Part shown: positions 26,387 through 34,677 of the stretch, one piece after another
Layout: each line of letters opens with the position of its first letter
How positions within the stretch are numbered: position 1 is the first letter of the stretch
NCBI RefSeq assembly: GCF_000166775.1
Contig: NC_014720.1
Location: forward strand, 62,001-126,000
Length of the DNA: 64,000 bases
Source of the DNA: Caldicellulosiruptor kronotskyensis 2002
Lineage (GTDB): Bacteria > Bacillota > Thermoanaerobacteria > Caldicellulosiruptorales > Caldicellulosiruptoraceae
Direction: 5' to 3'
Notes under the pieces: model-generated
Told to the model about the DNA's origin: nothing
The model's input: the letters and a program-made list of their open reading frames with translations, nothing else
The model's database searches: none
Position numbers and translations under genes: made by a program

Positions 26387-27115
26387 ATGAACTGGTCAAG
26401 AGTAAAGACAATAGCAATATTAGTGTTTGCACTAATTTTTGTATTTCTTGTAATAAGGTATTTAAATCTTTTTCCAAAAGAAGAGTATCTTACAAAACAG
26501 CAGGTAGACATTGCTAAGAGTATACTTTCGCAGAACTCTATAAAGCTCTTGTGCGATGTTGACAGAAGAATATATTATGTATCAAAACTTAGTGTGACAA
26601 CAGAAAACAAGTATGATAGCATAGTTACAAAGCTTTTTGGAAAAAGAGTGGACAGGTATCAGAATGAGTTTGAAAGCAGCATTTATCATCTCAAAATTGT
26701 CAACCAGACCCTTTTTTTAGAGTCAAAGTATTACCAAGACCCGTTTGAACTTTTTGATATAAAAAAAGGTGACTATATTAAGGACTACGACGGTAGTTTC
26801 ATTCAGGTATTTAGAGGATATCCAATTTTTGATGGGAGGTTGAAGGTAATAAAACAAAAAGATAATACACTTTATATATTTTCAAAAATAAATCCAAAAA
26901 GATTTGAGATAAAAAGAACAAGAGCTATTTCAGCGCTTGAAGCAGTTTTTAATCTTTTAAACCAGCAGAAAGGCATAAAAGAAATTCAAAATATAAAGTT
27001 TGGATTCTATTTAAAGGATTTCAATGTTATACAAGGTCAGGCAATTCCTGTTTGGCGAATTATAGCAGATGGCAATGTTTATTATATAAACGGGTTTACG
27101 GGGATGTTGGAGTAA
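26387..27115 (+). CDS. yycI: YycI-family regulator of WalRK
   Basis: About 242 residues. The N-terminus MNWSRVKTIAILVFALIF is the recognised YycI opening (W-S-x-x-K-T-I before the only membrane helix). The rest is extracytoplasmic, and the C-terminal QGQAIPVWRIIADGNVYYIN resembles the YycH/YycI end domain. The ATG at 26387 was chosen over TTG 26375 because the latter sits one base from the AAAGGAG and because the family starts at this Met. It is last in the wal operon and followed by a terminator. It likely binds YycH and WalK through its membrane helix. Confidence 0.8.
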   Translation: MNWSRVKTIAILVFALIFVFLVIRYLNLFPKEEYLTKQQVDIAKSILSQNSIKLLCDVDRRIYYVSKLSVTTENKYDSIVTKLFGKRVDRYQNEFESSIYHLKIVNQTLFLESKYYQDPFELFDIKKGDYIKDYDGSFIQVFRGYPIFDGRLKVIKQKDNTLYIFSKINPKRFEIKRTRAISALEAVFNLLNQQKGIKEIQNIKFGFYLKDFNVIQGQAIPVWRIIADGNVYYINGFTGMLE

Positions 27116-27142
27116 GTGGCTGATAAAGCAGGTAAAATAAAT

Positions 27143-27190
27143 AAAGGCAGGGGCTTTATAATGTTTTAAAGTCTCTGCCTTTTTATTTTT
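27143..27190 (+). terminator. Intrinsic terminator of the wal operon
   Basis: AAAGGCAGGGGCTTTA (27143-27158) pairs with TAAAGTCTCTGCCTTT (27167-27182), with two G-T wobbles, followed by TTTATTTTT. Confidence 0.8.
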
Positions 27191-27337
27191 GATCAAAAAT
27201 CTTAAATTTAGATACCACTTCTTAAAAAACCCCTCTTTTTTATAGACTTTGCCCCATTTTATAATAAAATCAGAAAAACAAATTGTAGTTTATGTAATAT
27301 AAAAAATATAACCTTTATAGAAGGAAGGCGATATATC

Positions 27338-28294
27338 ATGGAATCAGTTATCTCACCGAATATGCAGCACAGCCGCCAAAGTGGTTTTAAAAGATTTTTG
27401 CACAAGTTAAATGAACAAAAATATCTTCAGGCAATGGCGATACCTGGTGTAATTTGGATGATAATTTTTAACTACATACCAATGTATGGAATTATAATTG
27501 CATTTAAAGAATACGACATTACTTTAGGCTTTAATAAATCACCATGGGTAGGTCTTGCTAACTTTAAGGAATTTTTTGCTGATGAAAGATTCTGGTTGAT
27601 AATAAAGAATACAGTGGGAATAAGCTTTTTCAAACTTCTTGTAGGATTTCCTCTTCCCATATTATTTGCAGTGCTTTTAAATGAGCTTGTGTCAGTCAGG
27701 TTCAAAAGAACTGTCCAGACAATATCTTACCTGCCACATTTTATATCTTGGGTTGTGCTTGGCGGAATACTTATGAACTGGCTGTCAGAAACAGGTCTTA
27801 TAAATATAATTTTAACAAAAATTGGAATATTAAAGCAGCCTATAGCTTTCTTGGCAGAACCAAAGTATTTTTGGGGAATAACGGTTGTATCTGAAGTTTG
27901 GAAGGAACTTGGTTGGAATGCGATAATCTATTTAGCAGCAATTGCTGGAATTGACCCTGAGCTTTATGAAGCTGCAACTGTAGATGGGGCAGGCAGGTTT
28001 ACAAAGATGTTCAAGATTACCATACCATGTATTTCTGGTACAATTGCTATTATGTTTATTTTGGCGGTAAGTGGACTTATGAACTCTAACTTTGACCAGA
28101 TATTTGTTCTCAGGAATCCGCTCAATGCAGATGCTTCTGATGTTATTGATATATATGTTTACCGTATGGGGATAGAGGCGTTCAGATTTTCGTATGCAAC
28201 TGCAATAGGACTTTTTAAGTCGATAATTGCACTGATGTTACTTCTTACTGCAAATGGAGTTACAAAGAAACTTACTGGCAAATCATTATTTTAA
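27338..28294 (+). CDS. Sugar ABC transporter permease (LplB/YtcP type), importer 1
   Basis: 318 residues with six membrane helices of the CUT1 (MalF-like) permease family. The cytoplasmic EAA loop reads ELYEAATVDGAGRFTKMFKI, the site that docks the ATPase. The N-terminal FKRFLHKLNEQKYLQAMAIPG and FKEYDITLGFNKSPW are typical of the LplB subgroup, which works with very large solute-binding proteins. AAGGAAGG precedes the ATG. It forms a three-gene unit with the next permease and the binding protein. No ATPase gene is present, as is usual for CUT1 systems that share MsmX. Confidence 0.92.
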   Translation: MESVISPNMQHSRQSGFKRFLHKLNEQKYLQAMAIPGVIWMIIFNYIPMYGIIIAFKEYDITLGFNKSPWVGLANFKEFFADERFWLIIKNTVGISFFKLLVGFPLPILFAVLLNELVSVRFKRTVQTISYLPHFISWVVLGGILMNWLSETGLINIILTKIGILKQPIAFLAEPKYFWGITVVSEVWKELGWNAIIYLAAIAGIDPELYEAATVDGAGRFTKMFKITIPCISGTIAIMFILAVSGLMNSNFDQIFVLRNPLNADASDVIDIYVYRMGIEAFRFSYATAIGLFKSIIALMLLLTANGVTKKLTGKSLF

Positions 28295-28341
28295 TTTCTA
28301 TATACTGTAAAATTGAGCTATGAAAAGAGGTGTAAATTGAA

Positions 28342-29226
28342 ATGAAAATCAAATCTTCATTTGGAGATAAGATATTTGACATTTTTAATATAACATTAAT
28401 GCTTATTATATGTTTCTTAACATTATATCCAATTTGGTATATCATAGTATATTCTTTTAACGAAGGAAAAGATGCAATGCTTGGCGGTATCTACTTTTGG
28501 CCACGCAAGTTCACACTGGATAACTACAAAACTGTTTTTAGCAATAGCGACATCACAACAGCATTTATGGTGACAGTGGCACGAACAGTTATAACAACTA
28601 CACTGCATGTATTTTTCACTGCAATGGTTGCATATGCTTTTTTGCGTAAAGAACTTTTGGGAAGAAAGATTTACATGGCAATGGGAACAATAACCCTCTT
28701 TTTTGGAGGGGGGCTTATACCATACTTCCTACTTATTAAAAGTTTGGGATTGTACAATACCTTTTGGGTGTATGTAATACCAGGAATGTTCAACTTTTAT
28801 AATCTTATAATCTTCCAAGCCTTTTTCAGAGAACTTCCAATTGAACTTGAAGAGTCTGCAAAGATTGATGGAGCAAACGACTTTATAATATTTACAAGAA
28901 TAATCCTTCCACTGTCAACACCAGTTTTGGCAACAATAGCTCTTTTTGTTGGAGTTTATAACTGGAATGACTATTTTATGGGAGTTATATTCATTAATAA
29001 TCCAAAACTTCAGCCAATACAGACATTTTTGTACAAAGTGATAGCTCAGGTAACCTCGAATCAGATGCTTGCATATGCTCCAGGCGGTATTGCAACAAGA
29101 AACGTTACCTCTCAATCGTTAAAGATGGCTACAATGGTTATTACCACCTTACCAATTGTATGTGTCTATCCATTTTTACAAAAATATTTTGTTAAAGGTC
29201 TATTGATAGGTGCCATAAAAGGATAA
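28342..29226 (+). CDS. Sugar ABC transporter permease (LplC/YtcP type), importer 1
   Basis: 294 residues, six helices, MalG-like. The EAA loop is ELPIELEESAKIDGANDFII, and the C-terminal QKYFVKGLLIGAIKG is the conserved end of this permease family. YSFNEGKDAMLGGIYFWP near residue 37 is typical of the subgroup. It pairs with the preceding permease to form the membrane channel. AAAGAGGTG lies upstream of the ATG. Confidence 0.92.
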   Translation: MKIKSSFGDKIFDIFNITLMLIICFLTLYPIWYIIVYSFNEGKDAMLGGIYFWPRKFTLDNYKTVFSNSDITTAFMVTVARTVITTTLHVFFTAMVAYAFLRKELLGRKIYMAMGTITLFFGGGLIPYFLLIKSLGLYNTFWVYVIPGMFNFYNLIIFQAFFRELPIELEESAKIDGANDFIIFTRIILPLSTPVLATIALFVGVYNWNDYFMGVIFINNPKLQPIQTFLYKVIAQVTSNQMLAYAPGGIATRNVTSQSLKMATMVITTLPIVCVYPFLQKYFVKGLLIGAIKG

Positions 29227-29254
29227 TAATACAATCATATAATCGATCGATGGC

Positions 29255-29280
29255 ATTAACTGCACGTCTGTGCAGTTAAT
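29255..29280 (+). promoter_or_regulatory. Intercistronic hairpin before the importer 1 binding protein
   Basis: A perfect 11-bp stem, ATTAACTGCAC (29255-29265) and GTGCAGTTAAT (29270-29280), with a GTCT tetraloop and no following T-run. It could stabilise the 5' end of a processed binding-protein mRNA, which is needed in excess over the permeases. Confidence 0.65.
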
Positions 29281-29317
29281 AAAAATAAAAAATATACTAA
29301 AAGGAGGTATTTTTAGC

Positions 29318-30931
29318 ATGAGAAATTTAAAACTTAAAAGACTTTTGGCTTTAGTTGTAGCTATTGCATTTGTTGCAAGTCTAGTTCCATTTGCTATTGG
29401 TAGTGCAGCAAGTTCTGTCAAGCCAGGGTGGAAAGAAGATGCCAAAAAACCAATCACATTTGATTGGTACATCAACTTTTCGTGGTTTGGGACAAAGTGG
29501 GGTGGAAATGCAGTTTCTGATTACATTACAAAAAAGACAGGTGTTAAAATCAATTTTATAGTCCCAGCAGGAAATGAAAATGAAAAACTCAATGTAATGA
29601 TTGCTTCAAACACACTCCCAGACTTTATAACTCTTGGTTGGTGGGAAGAAGCAGTTAAAAAGATGATTGCAGGGAAGCTTGTATATGCTTTGGATGAACT
29701 TGCAAAGAAATATGACCCGTACTTCTTCACGGTTGCAAACAAGCAAAGACTTGGCTGGTATACCGAACCAGATGGGCATGTCTATGGCTATCCAAATGCA
29801 TCTTATACACCGAGTGACTATCAGAATCCTAAATTAAAAATTTATTCAAACCAAACTTTCCTTGTAAGAAAAGATATGTATGAAGCACTTGGCAAACCTG
29901 ATATGAGAAAACCAGATACATTCTTGAAAGCTTTGGCTGACGCTAAAAAGAAGTTCCCAACAGTAAACGGCCAGCCACTTATTCCAATTGGTTTCCATGA
30001 ATTCACAGATACAGGCTGCTACTCACTTGAAAGCTATCTGTGGAATTTCTTGGCGCTGCCACGTGAGAAGAATGGAAAACTTTATGACATTGTAGCACAT
30101 CCAGAGTATATCAGATGGCTCAAGACATTCAATGAAGCGTACAGAAGAGGGCTTATTGCGAAAGATGTATTCATTGACAAGAGAGCACAGATGGAAGAAA
30201 AGATTGCTCAGGGAAGATACTTTAGTATGATTTATCAGAGAACAGATTTTGTTGCTCAGCAGCAAGAACTCTACAAGAAAAATCCAAACATGATTTATAT
30301 AGCAGTTGACGGTCCTGCAAACTCAAAGCTTGAAAAACCAAAACTTGCAGGTCCTGGCATCGCAGGATGGACTCTCACCATGATTTCAAAGAACAACAAA
30401 GATCCAAAGAGAGCTATAAGATTTATGAGCTACTGGCTCAGCCCAGAAGGACAGAAAGATTTCTATCTTGGACCAAAAGGTGTAACATGGGATGTTATTA
30501 ATGGCAAAGAGCAGTTTAAGCCTGATGTTGTAAAGCTTATGCAGACAGATAGAGGAGCATTTGATAAGAAATATGGCGCAGAACTTACCTACTGGATGCT
30601 TGGTGACTGGCCATATGTATCCCAGTGGGACCCTGGCATGCCACCATACCTGCAACAGATGGCTGATTGGACACTTGGCAAAACTGTTAGCTATGCACAG
30701 TATGACAATCTAAATCCACCTGCTGATAGCCCAGAAGGTGTCATAGCACGAAAGATTGCTCTTAAATGGGGTCAGACTCTGCCAAAACTTATAATGGCAA
30801 AGTCATCAGCTGAGTTTGATAAAATATTTAATGAATTCCAAAACTACAAGAAACAGATTGGTTTTGATAAATTACTAGCATGGCAACAAAAGAAGTTAGA
30901 AGAGAATAAGAAAAAGCTTGGGCTAAAATAA
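29318..30931 (+). CDS. Extracellular sugar-binding protein, importer 1 (LplA/YtcQ type)
   Basis: About 537 residues, the large type of family 1 solute-binding protein that partners LplB/LplC permeases. It has a basic N-terminus and hydrophobic signal (LALVVAIAFVASLVPFAIG, then SAASS) but no lipobox cysteine. ITFDWYINFSWFGTKWGGNA begins the first lobe, DFITLGWWEEAVKKMIAGKL is the family's usual hinge-proximal segment, and RAIRFMSYWLSPEGQKDFYLG lies in the second lobe. The ligand is inferred to be beta-glucan oligosaccharides from the neighbouring GH16 gene. ATG 29318 has AAAGGAGG upstream; the upstream in-frame start has no binding site. Confidence 0.9.
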   Translation: MRNLKLKRLLALVVAIAFVASLVPFAIGSAASSVKPGWKEDAKKPITFDWYINFSWFGTKWGGNAVSDYITKKTGVKINFIVPAGNENEKLNVMIASNTLPDFITLGWWEEAVKKMIAGKLVYALDELAKKYDPYFFTVANKQRLGWYTEPDGHVYGYPNASYTPSDYQNPKLKIYSNQTFLVRKDMYEALGKPDMRKPDTFLKALADAKKKFPTVNGQPLIPIGFHEFTDTGCYSLESYLWNFLALPREKNGKLYDIVAHPEYIRWLKTFNEAYRRGLIAKDVFIDKRAQMEEKIAQGRYFSMIYQRTDFVAQQQELYKKNPNMIYIAVDGPANSKLEKPKLAGPGIAGWTLTMISKNNKDPKRAIRFMSYWLSPEGQKDFYLGPKGVTWDVINGKEQFKPDVVKLMQTDRGAFDKKYGAELTYWMLGDWPYVSQWDPGMPPYLQQMADWTLGKTVSYAQYDNLNPPADSPEGVIARKIALKWGQTLPKLIMAKSSAEFDKIFNEFQNYKKQIGFDKLLAWQQKKLEENKKKLGLK

Positions 30932-30974
30932 AGTATAAATGGTTCGTTTAAAAAAGATATATTTTATATCAAGA

Positions 30975-31021
30975 TTTAAAAAGGCTGATGGTTATTATTG
31001 TATGCCATCAGCCTTTTTAAA
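30975..31021 (+). terminator. Intrinsic terminator of importer 1
   Basis: A perfect 17-bp stem, TTTAAAAAGGCTGATGG (30975-30991) and CCATCAGCCTTTTTAAA (31005-31021), with an embedded T5 run. Confidence 0.88.
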
Positions 31022-31035
31022 AATCATTTGATATT

Positions 31036-31064
31036 TTGAATGTACAGGCAGGTACTGATATAAT
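31036..31064 (+). promoter_or_regulatory. SigA-type promoter of the first YesM/YesN pair
   Basis: TTGAAT (31036-31041), a 17-bp spacer and TATAAT (31059-31064), 39 bp upstream of the kinase start. The pair is therefore expressed separately from importer 1. Confidence 0.7.
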
Positions 31065-31102
31065 GAGAGTATATATAATCGAATAATAGAGGATGGATTG
31101 GA

Positions 31103-32929
31103 ATGAAACATTCCACATTAAAGCATATCATTAAAAATATATTTAAGTTTAACATTCGTCAGAAATTAATTTTAACCTATATTTTCATTGTTGCAGTGCC
31201 TCTTTCAATCCTTCAGGTAAATGCTTTTTACAGAGTAAGAATTATGACAGAAAAAGAATATATAAACAACGTCAATTTTGAGGTCAGCAAGCTCAAAAAT
31301 GATATTATGAAAAATATAGAGCAGTTTATAAAAGCTACACAGTTTATTTTAAACAATCAGGAATTTATTGAATTTGCATCAACATACCAGGAAAGAAATG
31401 TTGAGGATATTTACTCTTTTAAAGTAAATGTTCTTGATAAGATAGAATATCTTCAGTATGTAAACTTTAATATAAATAGAATAAGATTCTTTACAAACAA
31501 TCATTTTATCCCTGAAATGTGGCCGACCCTGTACCACATAGAGAGATTAAAAAATTTTAAGTTTATAGATAAATTCTTATCTGATAAAAAACAGACCTCG
31601 CTTTGGAAACTTAACAATACTGACATACTTGGTCCGCCGCTTAACAGTGATGAAAAGGTTGTATCTTTGTATACAAAGGTTACAGATTTAGTAGGTAATT
31701 TGATTGGTATAATTGAAGTTAACATGAAAATCGATGAGTTTTTTGCAAGTGAACTTTCGCGGGAAAGTGACAATTCGGTTACAATTGCTATTTCTCAAAA
31801 TGGTGATGCGATTTTCAGTAAACAGACACCACCTTTTTTGAAAAGACTCAATCTCAGTAGCAAAAAACTTGTTGAACTGTTAGAAGACAAGGTTAAAACC
31901 ATCGAAAGCGAAGGGATTGTTCATTTTAAAATAAATAAAAACTCAGCAGCTTTTATTTACACTTATATTCCTGTTTTGGGTGTAAAACTTTACAAAATCA
32001 TTTTGTTTGATGAGCTTACCAAAAAAATAAATGAAATAACACTTCAGATGCTTGGACAAGCATTGGTTTTAATTATTATTTCATCAATCCTGATTTTTAT
32101 TTTAATCACTTTAATTCTTAAGAAGCTCAGACAGGTAATTCTCAGTATGAGAGCTGTTGAAAATGGGAACTTTGACATCTCAATTGACATAAAGGGTGAT
32201 GATGAGATTGACGAGCTTGCCCAGCACTTTTTGAACATGGTGGAAAAGCTCAAGATATTGATTGGCGAGATGGTAAGAAGAGAAGTTGCTCAAAAAGACG
32301 CTCAAATAAAGGCTTTACAGTCACAAATTAATGCTCATTTTATCTATAACGTGCTTGAAAATATAAAGATGATGGCAGAATACAGTGAGAATTATGATGT
32401 TTCAGACGCAATAACAAAACTTGGCAAGATGATGAGATACAATATGAGCTGGAAAAGGAAATTTGTTACTCTCAAAGAAGAGATAGAGAATATTCAAAAT
32501 TATATTTCTCTAATGAACATAAGATACGACAATGAGATAAAACTTCTTGTAAATGTAGACAATGAAATTCTGAACATTGAAGTGCCCAAACTTATTTTGC
32601 AGCCGATAGTTGAAAATGCAATAAATTATGGAATTGAACCAAAAGGCGAGGGTGGAAGCATTTTTATAGACGGAAGCATAATTGGCAATTACATAGTTAT
32701 TTCAATAATAGATGATGGACTTGGGATTGAAGAGGAAAAGCTTGTTGCAATTCAAACAGCCTTAGAAAATGATACAGAAACAGAATGTTATCATGGACAA
32801 GGAATAGCTCTCAAAAATGTAAACGAAAGAATAAAACTTGCTTATGGGAAGGAATTTGGAATTAAGATAGATAGCAAATTTGGCGAGTTCACAAAGGTGA
32901 CAATAACATTGCCTTACAATAGATTTTAA
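31103..32929 (+). CDS. YesM-type sensor histidine kinase, pair 1
   Basis: 608 residues. TM1 (about 20-40) is followed by a Cache-like extracellular sensor of about 270 residues, TM2 (LVLIIISSILIFILITLI), HAMP (LRQVILSMRAVENGNFDISI), and the His_kinase domain with phospho-acceptor His412 in SQINAHFIYNVLENIKMMAE. The ATPase domain has LILQPIVENAINYGIEPKG and IDDGLGIEEE. YesM/YesN pairs in Firmicutes sense oligosaccharides or binding-protein complexes and control adjacent importers and glycosidases. The neighbours suggest a beta-1,3-glucan signal. Confidence 0.92.
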   Translation: MKHSTLKHIIKNIFKFNIRQKLILTYIFIVAVPLSILQVNAFYRVRIMTEKEYINNVNFEVSKLKNDIMKNIEQFIKATQFILNNQEFIEFASTYQERNVEDIYSFKVNVLDKIEYLQYVNFNINRIRFFTNNHFIPEMWPTLYHIERLKNFKFIDKFLSDKKQTSLWKLNNTDILGPPLNSDEKVVSLYTKVTDLVGNLIGIIEVNMKIDEFFASELSRESDNSVTIAISQNGDAIFSKQTPPFLKRLNLSSKKLVELLEDKVKTIESEGIVHFKINKNSAAFIYTYIPVLGVKLYKIILFDELTKKINEITLQMLGQALVLIIISSILIFILITLILKKLRQVILSMRAVENGNFDISIDIKGDDEIDELAQHFLNMVEKLKILIGEMVRREVAQKDAQIKALQSQINAHFIYNVLENIKMMAEYSENYDVSDAITKLGKMMRYNMSWKRKFVTLKEEIENIQNYISLMNIRYDNEIKLLVNVDNEILNIEVPKLILQPIVENAINYGIEPKGEGGSIFIDGSIIGNYIVISIIDDGLGIEEEKLVAIQTALENDTETECYHGQGIALKNVNERIKLAYGKEFGIKIDSKFGEFTKVTITLPYNRF

Positions 32930-32964
32930 TATCACATTTTTATTTTTAAAAGGCGGGAAAGAAT

Positions 32965-34512
32965 ATGAGAAAGGTACTAATTGTCGATGATGAAAAGCTT
33001 ATTCGAAAAGGTATCAGAACAATCTTAGAGAGGAATATTGCCGATTTGGGTGAAATTAAGGAAGCCTCGAATGGGAAAGAAGCTCTGGACCTTCTCTTTT
33101 TAGAAAGGTTTGATATTTTGATAATAGATATAAGACTTCCACAAATGGATGGGATATCTGTTTTAAAGAAGATTCAAAATTTGTCTCATAAACCCAAAAT
33201 TATCGTAATAAGTGGATATGATGAGTTTAGTTATGCTAAAGAATGTATGCAATATGGAGCAAGAGGATATATTTTAAAACCTATAGATAAAAAAGAGATT
33301 ATCGAAATTGTAGAAAAGGTTAAAAGTGAACTTCAAGAGGAAGAAAATAACTTAAGACTTATATCATTGCAAAAAATTCTGAGAGCAAAAATGTTCGAGT
33401 CAGAGATAAACAACATCATCTTTTCAGGAATGGATATAGACAGGTTCAAAGAAAGATTAAAAGATATGGAAATACTAGCAGATGAAAAAGTAATGGCTGT
33501 ATATTTTCTTCTACCCGGAAATAACCCTGACCTAAACGATTTTTCGGCAGAAGAGGACAAGTTAAAGCTCAGTAAAATATTGCCGGAAGGAAGCTATGTT
33601 TCTACCATATATAACCAGAGAAAAGACATTTTGATGTTTACAAAAATGGCTTTTTGTTATGAGGATATAAAGAAAAGTTATGAGACTTTGACGGGCAGGA
33701 AAGTTTACATGGGCATTTGTGACTTACAGGAAAGTTTTGAGAATGTGAAATTACTTTATGAGAGAGCTTATAAAGCAGCATTCTACAGCTTCATTTTGAA
33801 CAAAGAGATTGAATTTTGGTCACAGATTTCTTGGCGTGAAAAAGAAAAGCTTAGTCAATCTGACAGCATTGAAAAGTTGAAAGAACTTATCCTTGCTGGT
33901 AAACAAAAAGAGGCAATAAGGTTTTTAGAAAGCATTTTTGATTACCACTTTTTTAACAAATATTCGGCAGACAGCATCTTGGCACTTTCCGAAAAACTTT
34001 ACACACAAATTGTAGACTGGTTTTGCCACCATGTACCCAAAAAAGTACTTGACATTCACGAATATCAAGTGCTTGCCAGCATGTTCAATTTCGCAACTAT
34101 ATCCGACTATGTAAACCACTTCAAAAAGTTTATTGTTGAGGCAACAGAGATGGTCAGTTCATTGAAGGGAATTTTGAATGTAAAGGATGAAATTGATGAG
34201 GCTATTAAATTTATAAATCAGAACTATCACAAGGATATAAATATGGCAATGGTGGCAAATCATGTATCGCTAAATTATTATTATTTTTCAAGCATCTTTA
34301 AAGAAAAAATAGGGATGAGTTTTTTAGACTATTTAAACAAAGTAAGGATTGAAAAAGCCAAGGAACTTCTGGCGAATACAGATTTAAAGGTTTGGGAGAT
34401 AGCCGAGAAGGTGGGTTATAAAAATCCCAAACACTTTGCAAGAATATTCAAAGACATTACAGGGCTTACCCCGAATGAGTATAGAGATGCTCAAAAAAGA
34501 TTGAAAGAATAG
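32965..34512 (+). CDS. YesN-type response regulator with AraC DNA-binding domain, pair 1
   Basis: 515 residues. The receiver domain (VLIVDDE; phospho-acceptor Asp55 in ILIIDIRLPQMDG; VISGYDEF; YILKPIDK) is followed by a long middle region (about 125-405) and a C-terminal AraC/XylS double helix-turn-helix. The latter has INMAMVANHVSLNYYYFSSI and VWEIAEKVGYKNPKHFARIF. It is expected to activate importer 1 and/or the GH16 gene downstream. It lies 35 bp after its kinase. Confidence 0.93.
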   Translation: MRKVLIVDDEKLIRKGIRTILERNIADLGEIKEASNGKEALDLLFLERFDILIIDIRLPQMDGISVLKKIQNLSHKPKIIVISGYDEFSYAKECMQYGARGYILKPIDKKEIIEIVEKVKSELQEEENNLRLISLQKILRAKMFESEINNIIFSGMDIDRFKERLKDMEILADEKVMAVYFLLPGNNPDLNDFSAEEDKLKLSKILPEGSYVSTIYNQRKDILMFTKMAFCYEDIKKSYETLTGRKVYMGICDLQESFENVKLLYERAYKAAFYSFILNKEIEFWSQISWREKEKLSQSDSIEKLKELILAGKQKEAIRFLESIFDYHFFNKYSADSILALSEKLYTQIVDWFCHHVPKKVLDIHEYQVLASMFNFATISDYVNHFKKFIVEATEMVSSLKGILNVKDEIDEAIKFINQNYHKDINMAMVANHVSLNYYYFSSIFKEKIGMSFLDYLNKVRIEKAKELLANTDLKVWEIAEKVGYKNPKHFARIFKDITGLTPNEYRDAQKRLKE

Positions 34513-34621
34513 GAAGTTTATTGTAAAACAATGATAATAACATATGCATGCATCCATCTTCAAAAAAAGACTTAAAAATAGTGACTATAACTAAAAAATG
34601 ATGCCTTTTTTTGTTTGTGTG

Positions 34622-34656
34622 ATTTTGATAAATCTAAGATATGAAAATATCAAAAT
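34622..34656 (+). promoter_or_regulatory. Inverted repeat upstream of the GH16 gene
   Basis: ATTTTGATA (34622-34630) and TATCAAAAT (34648-34656) form a perfect 9-bp dyad separated by 17 bp, ending a few bases before the GAGAGGTG ribosome binding site. It may be an operator or a leader hairpin. About 40 bp upstream is TGACTATAA (34582-34590), also found before the GH81 gene. Confidence 0.4.
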
Positions 34657-34677
34657 TTTTGAGAGGTGCGAAGGTGG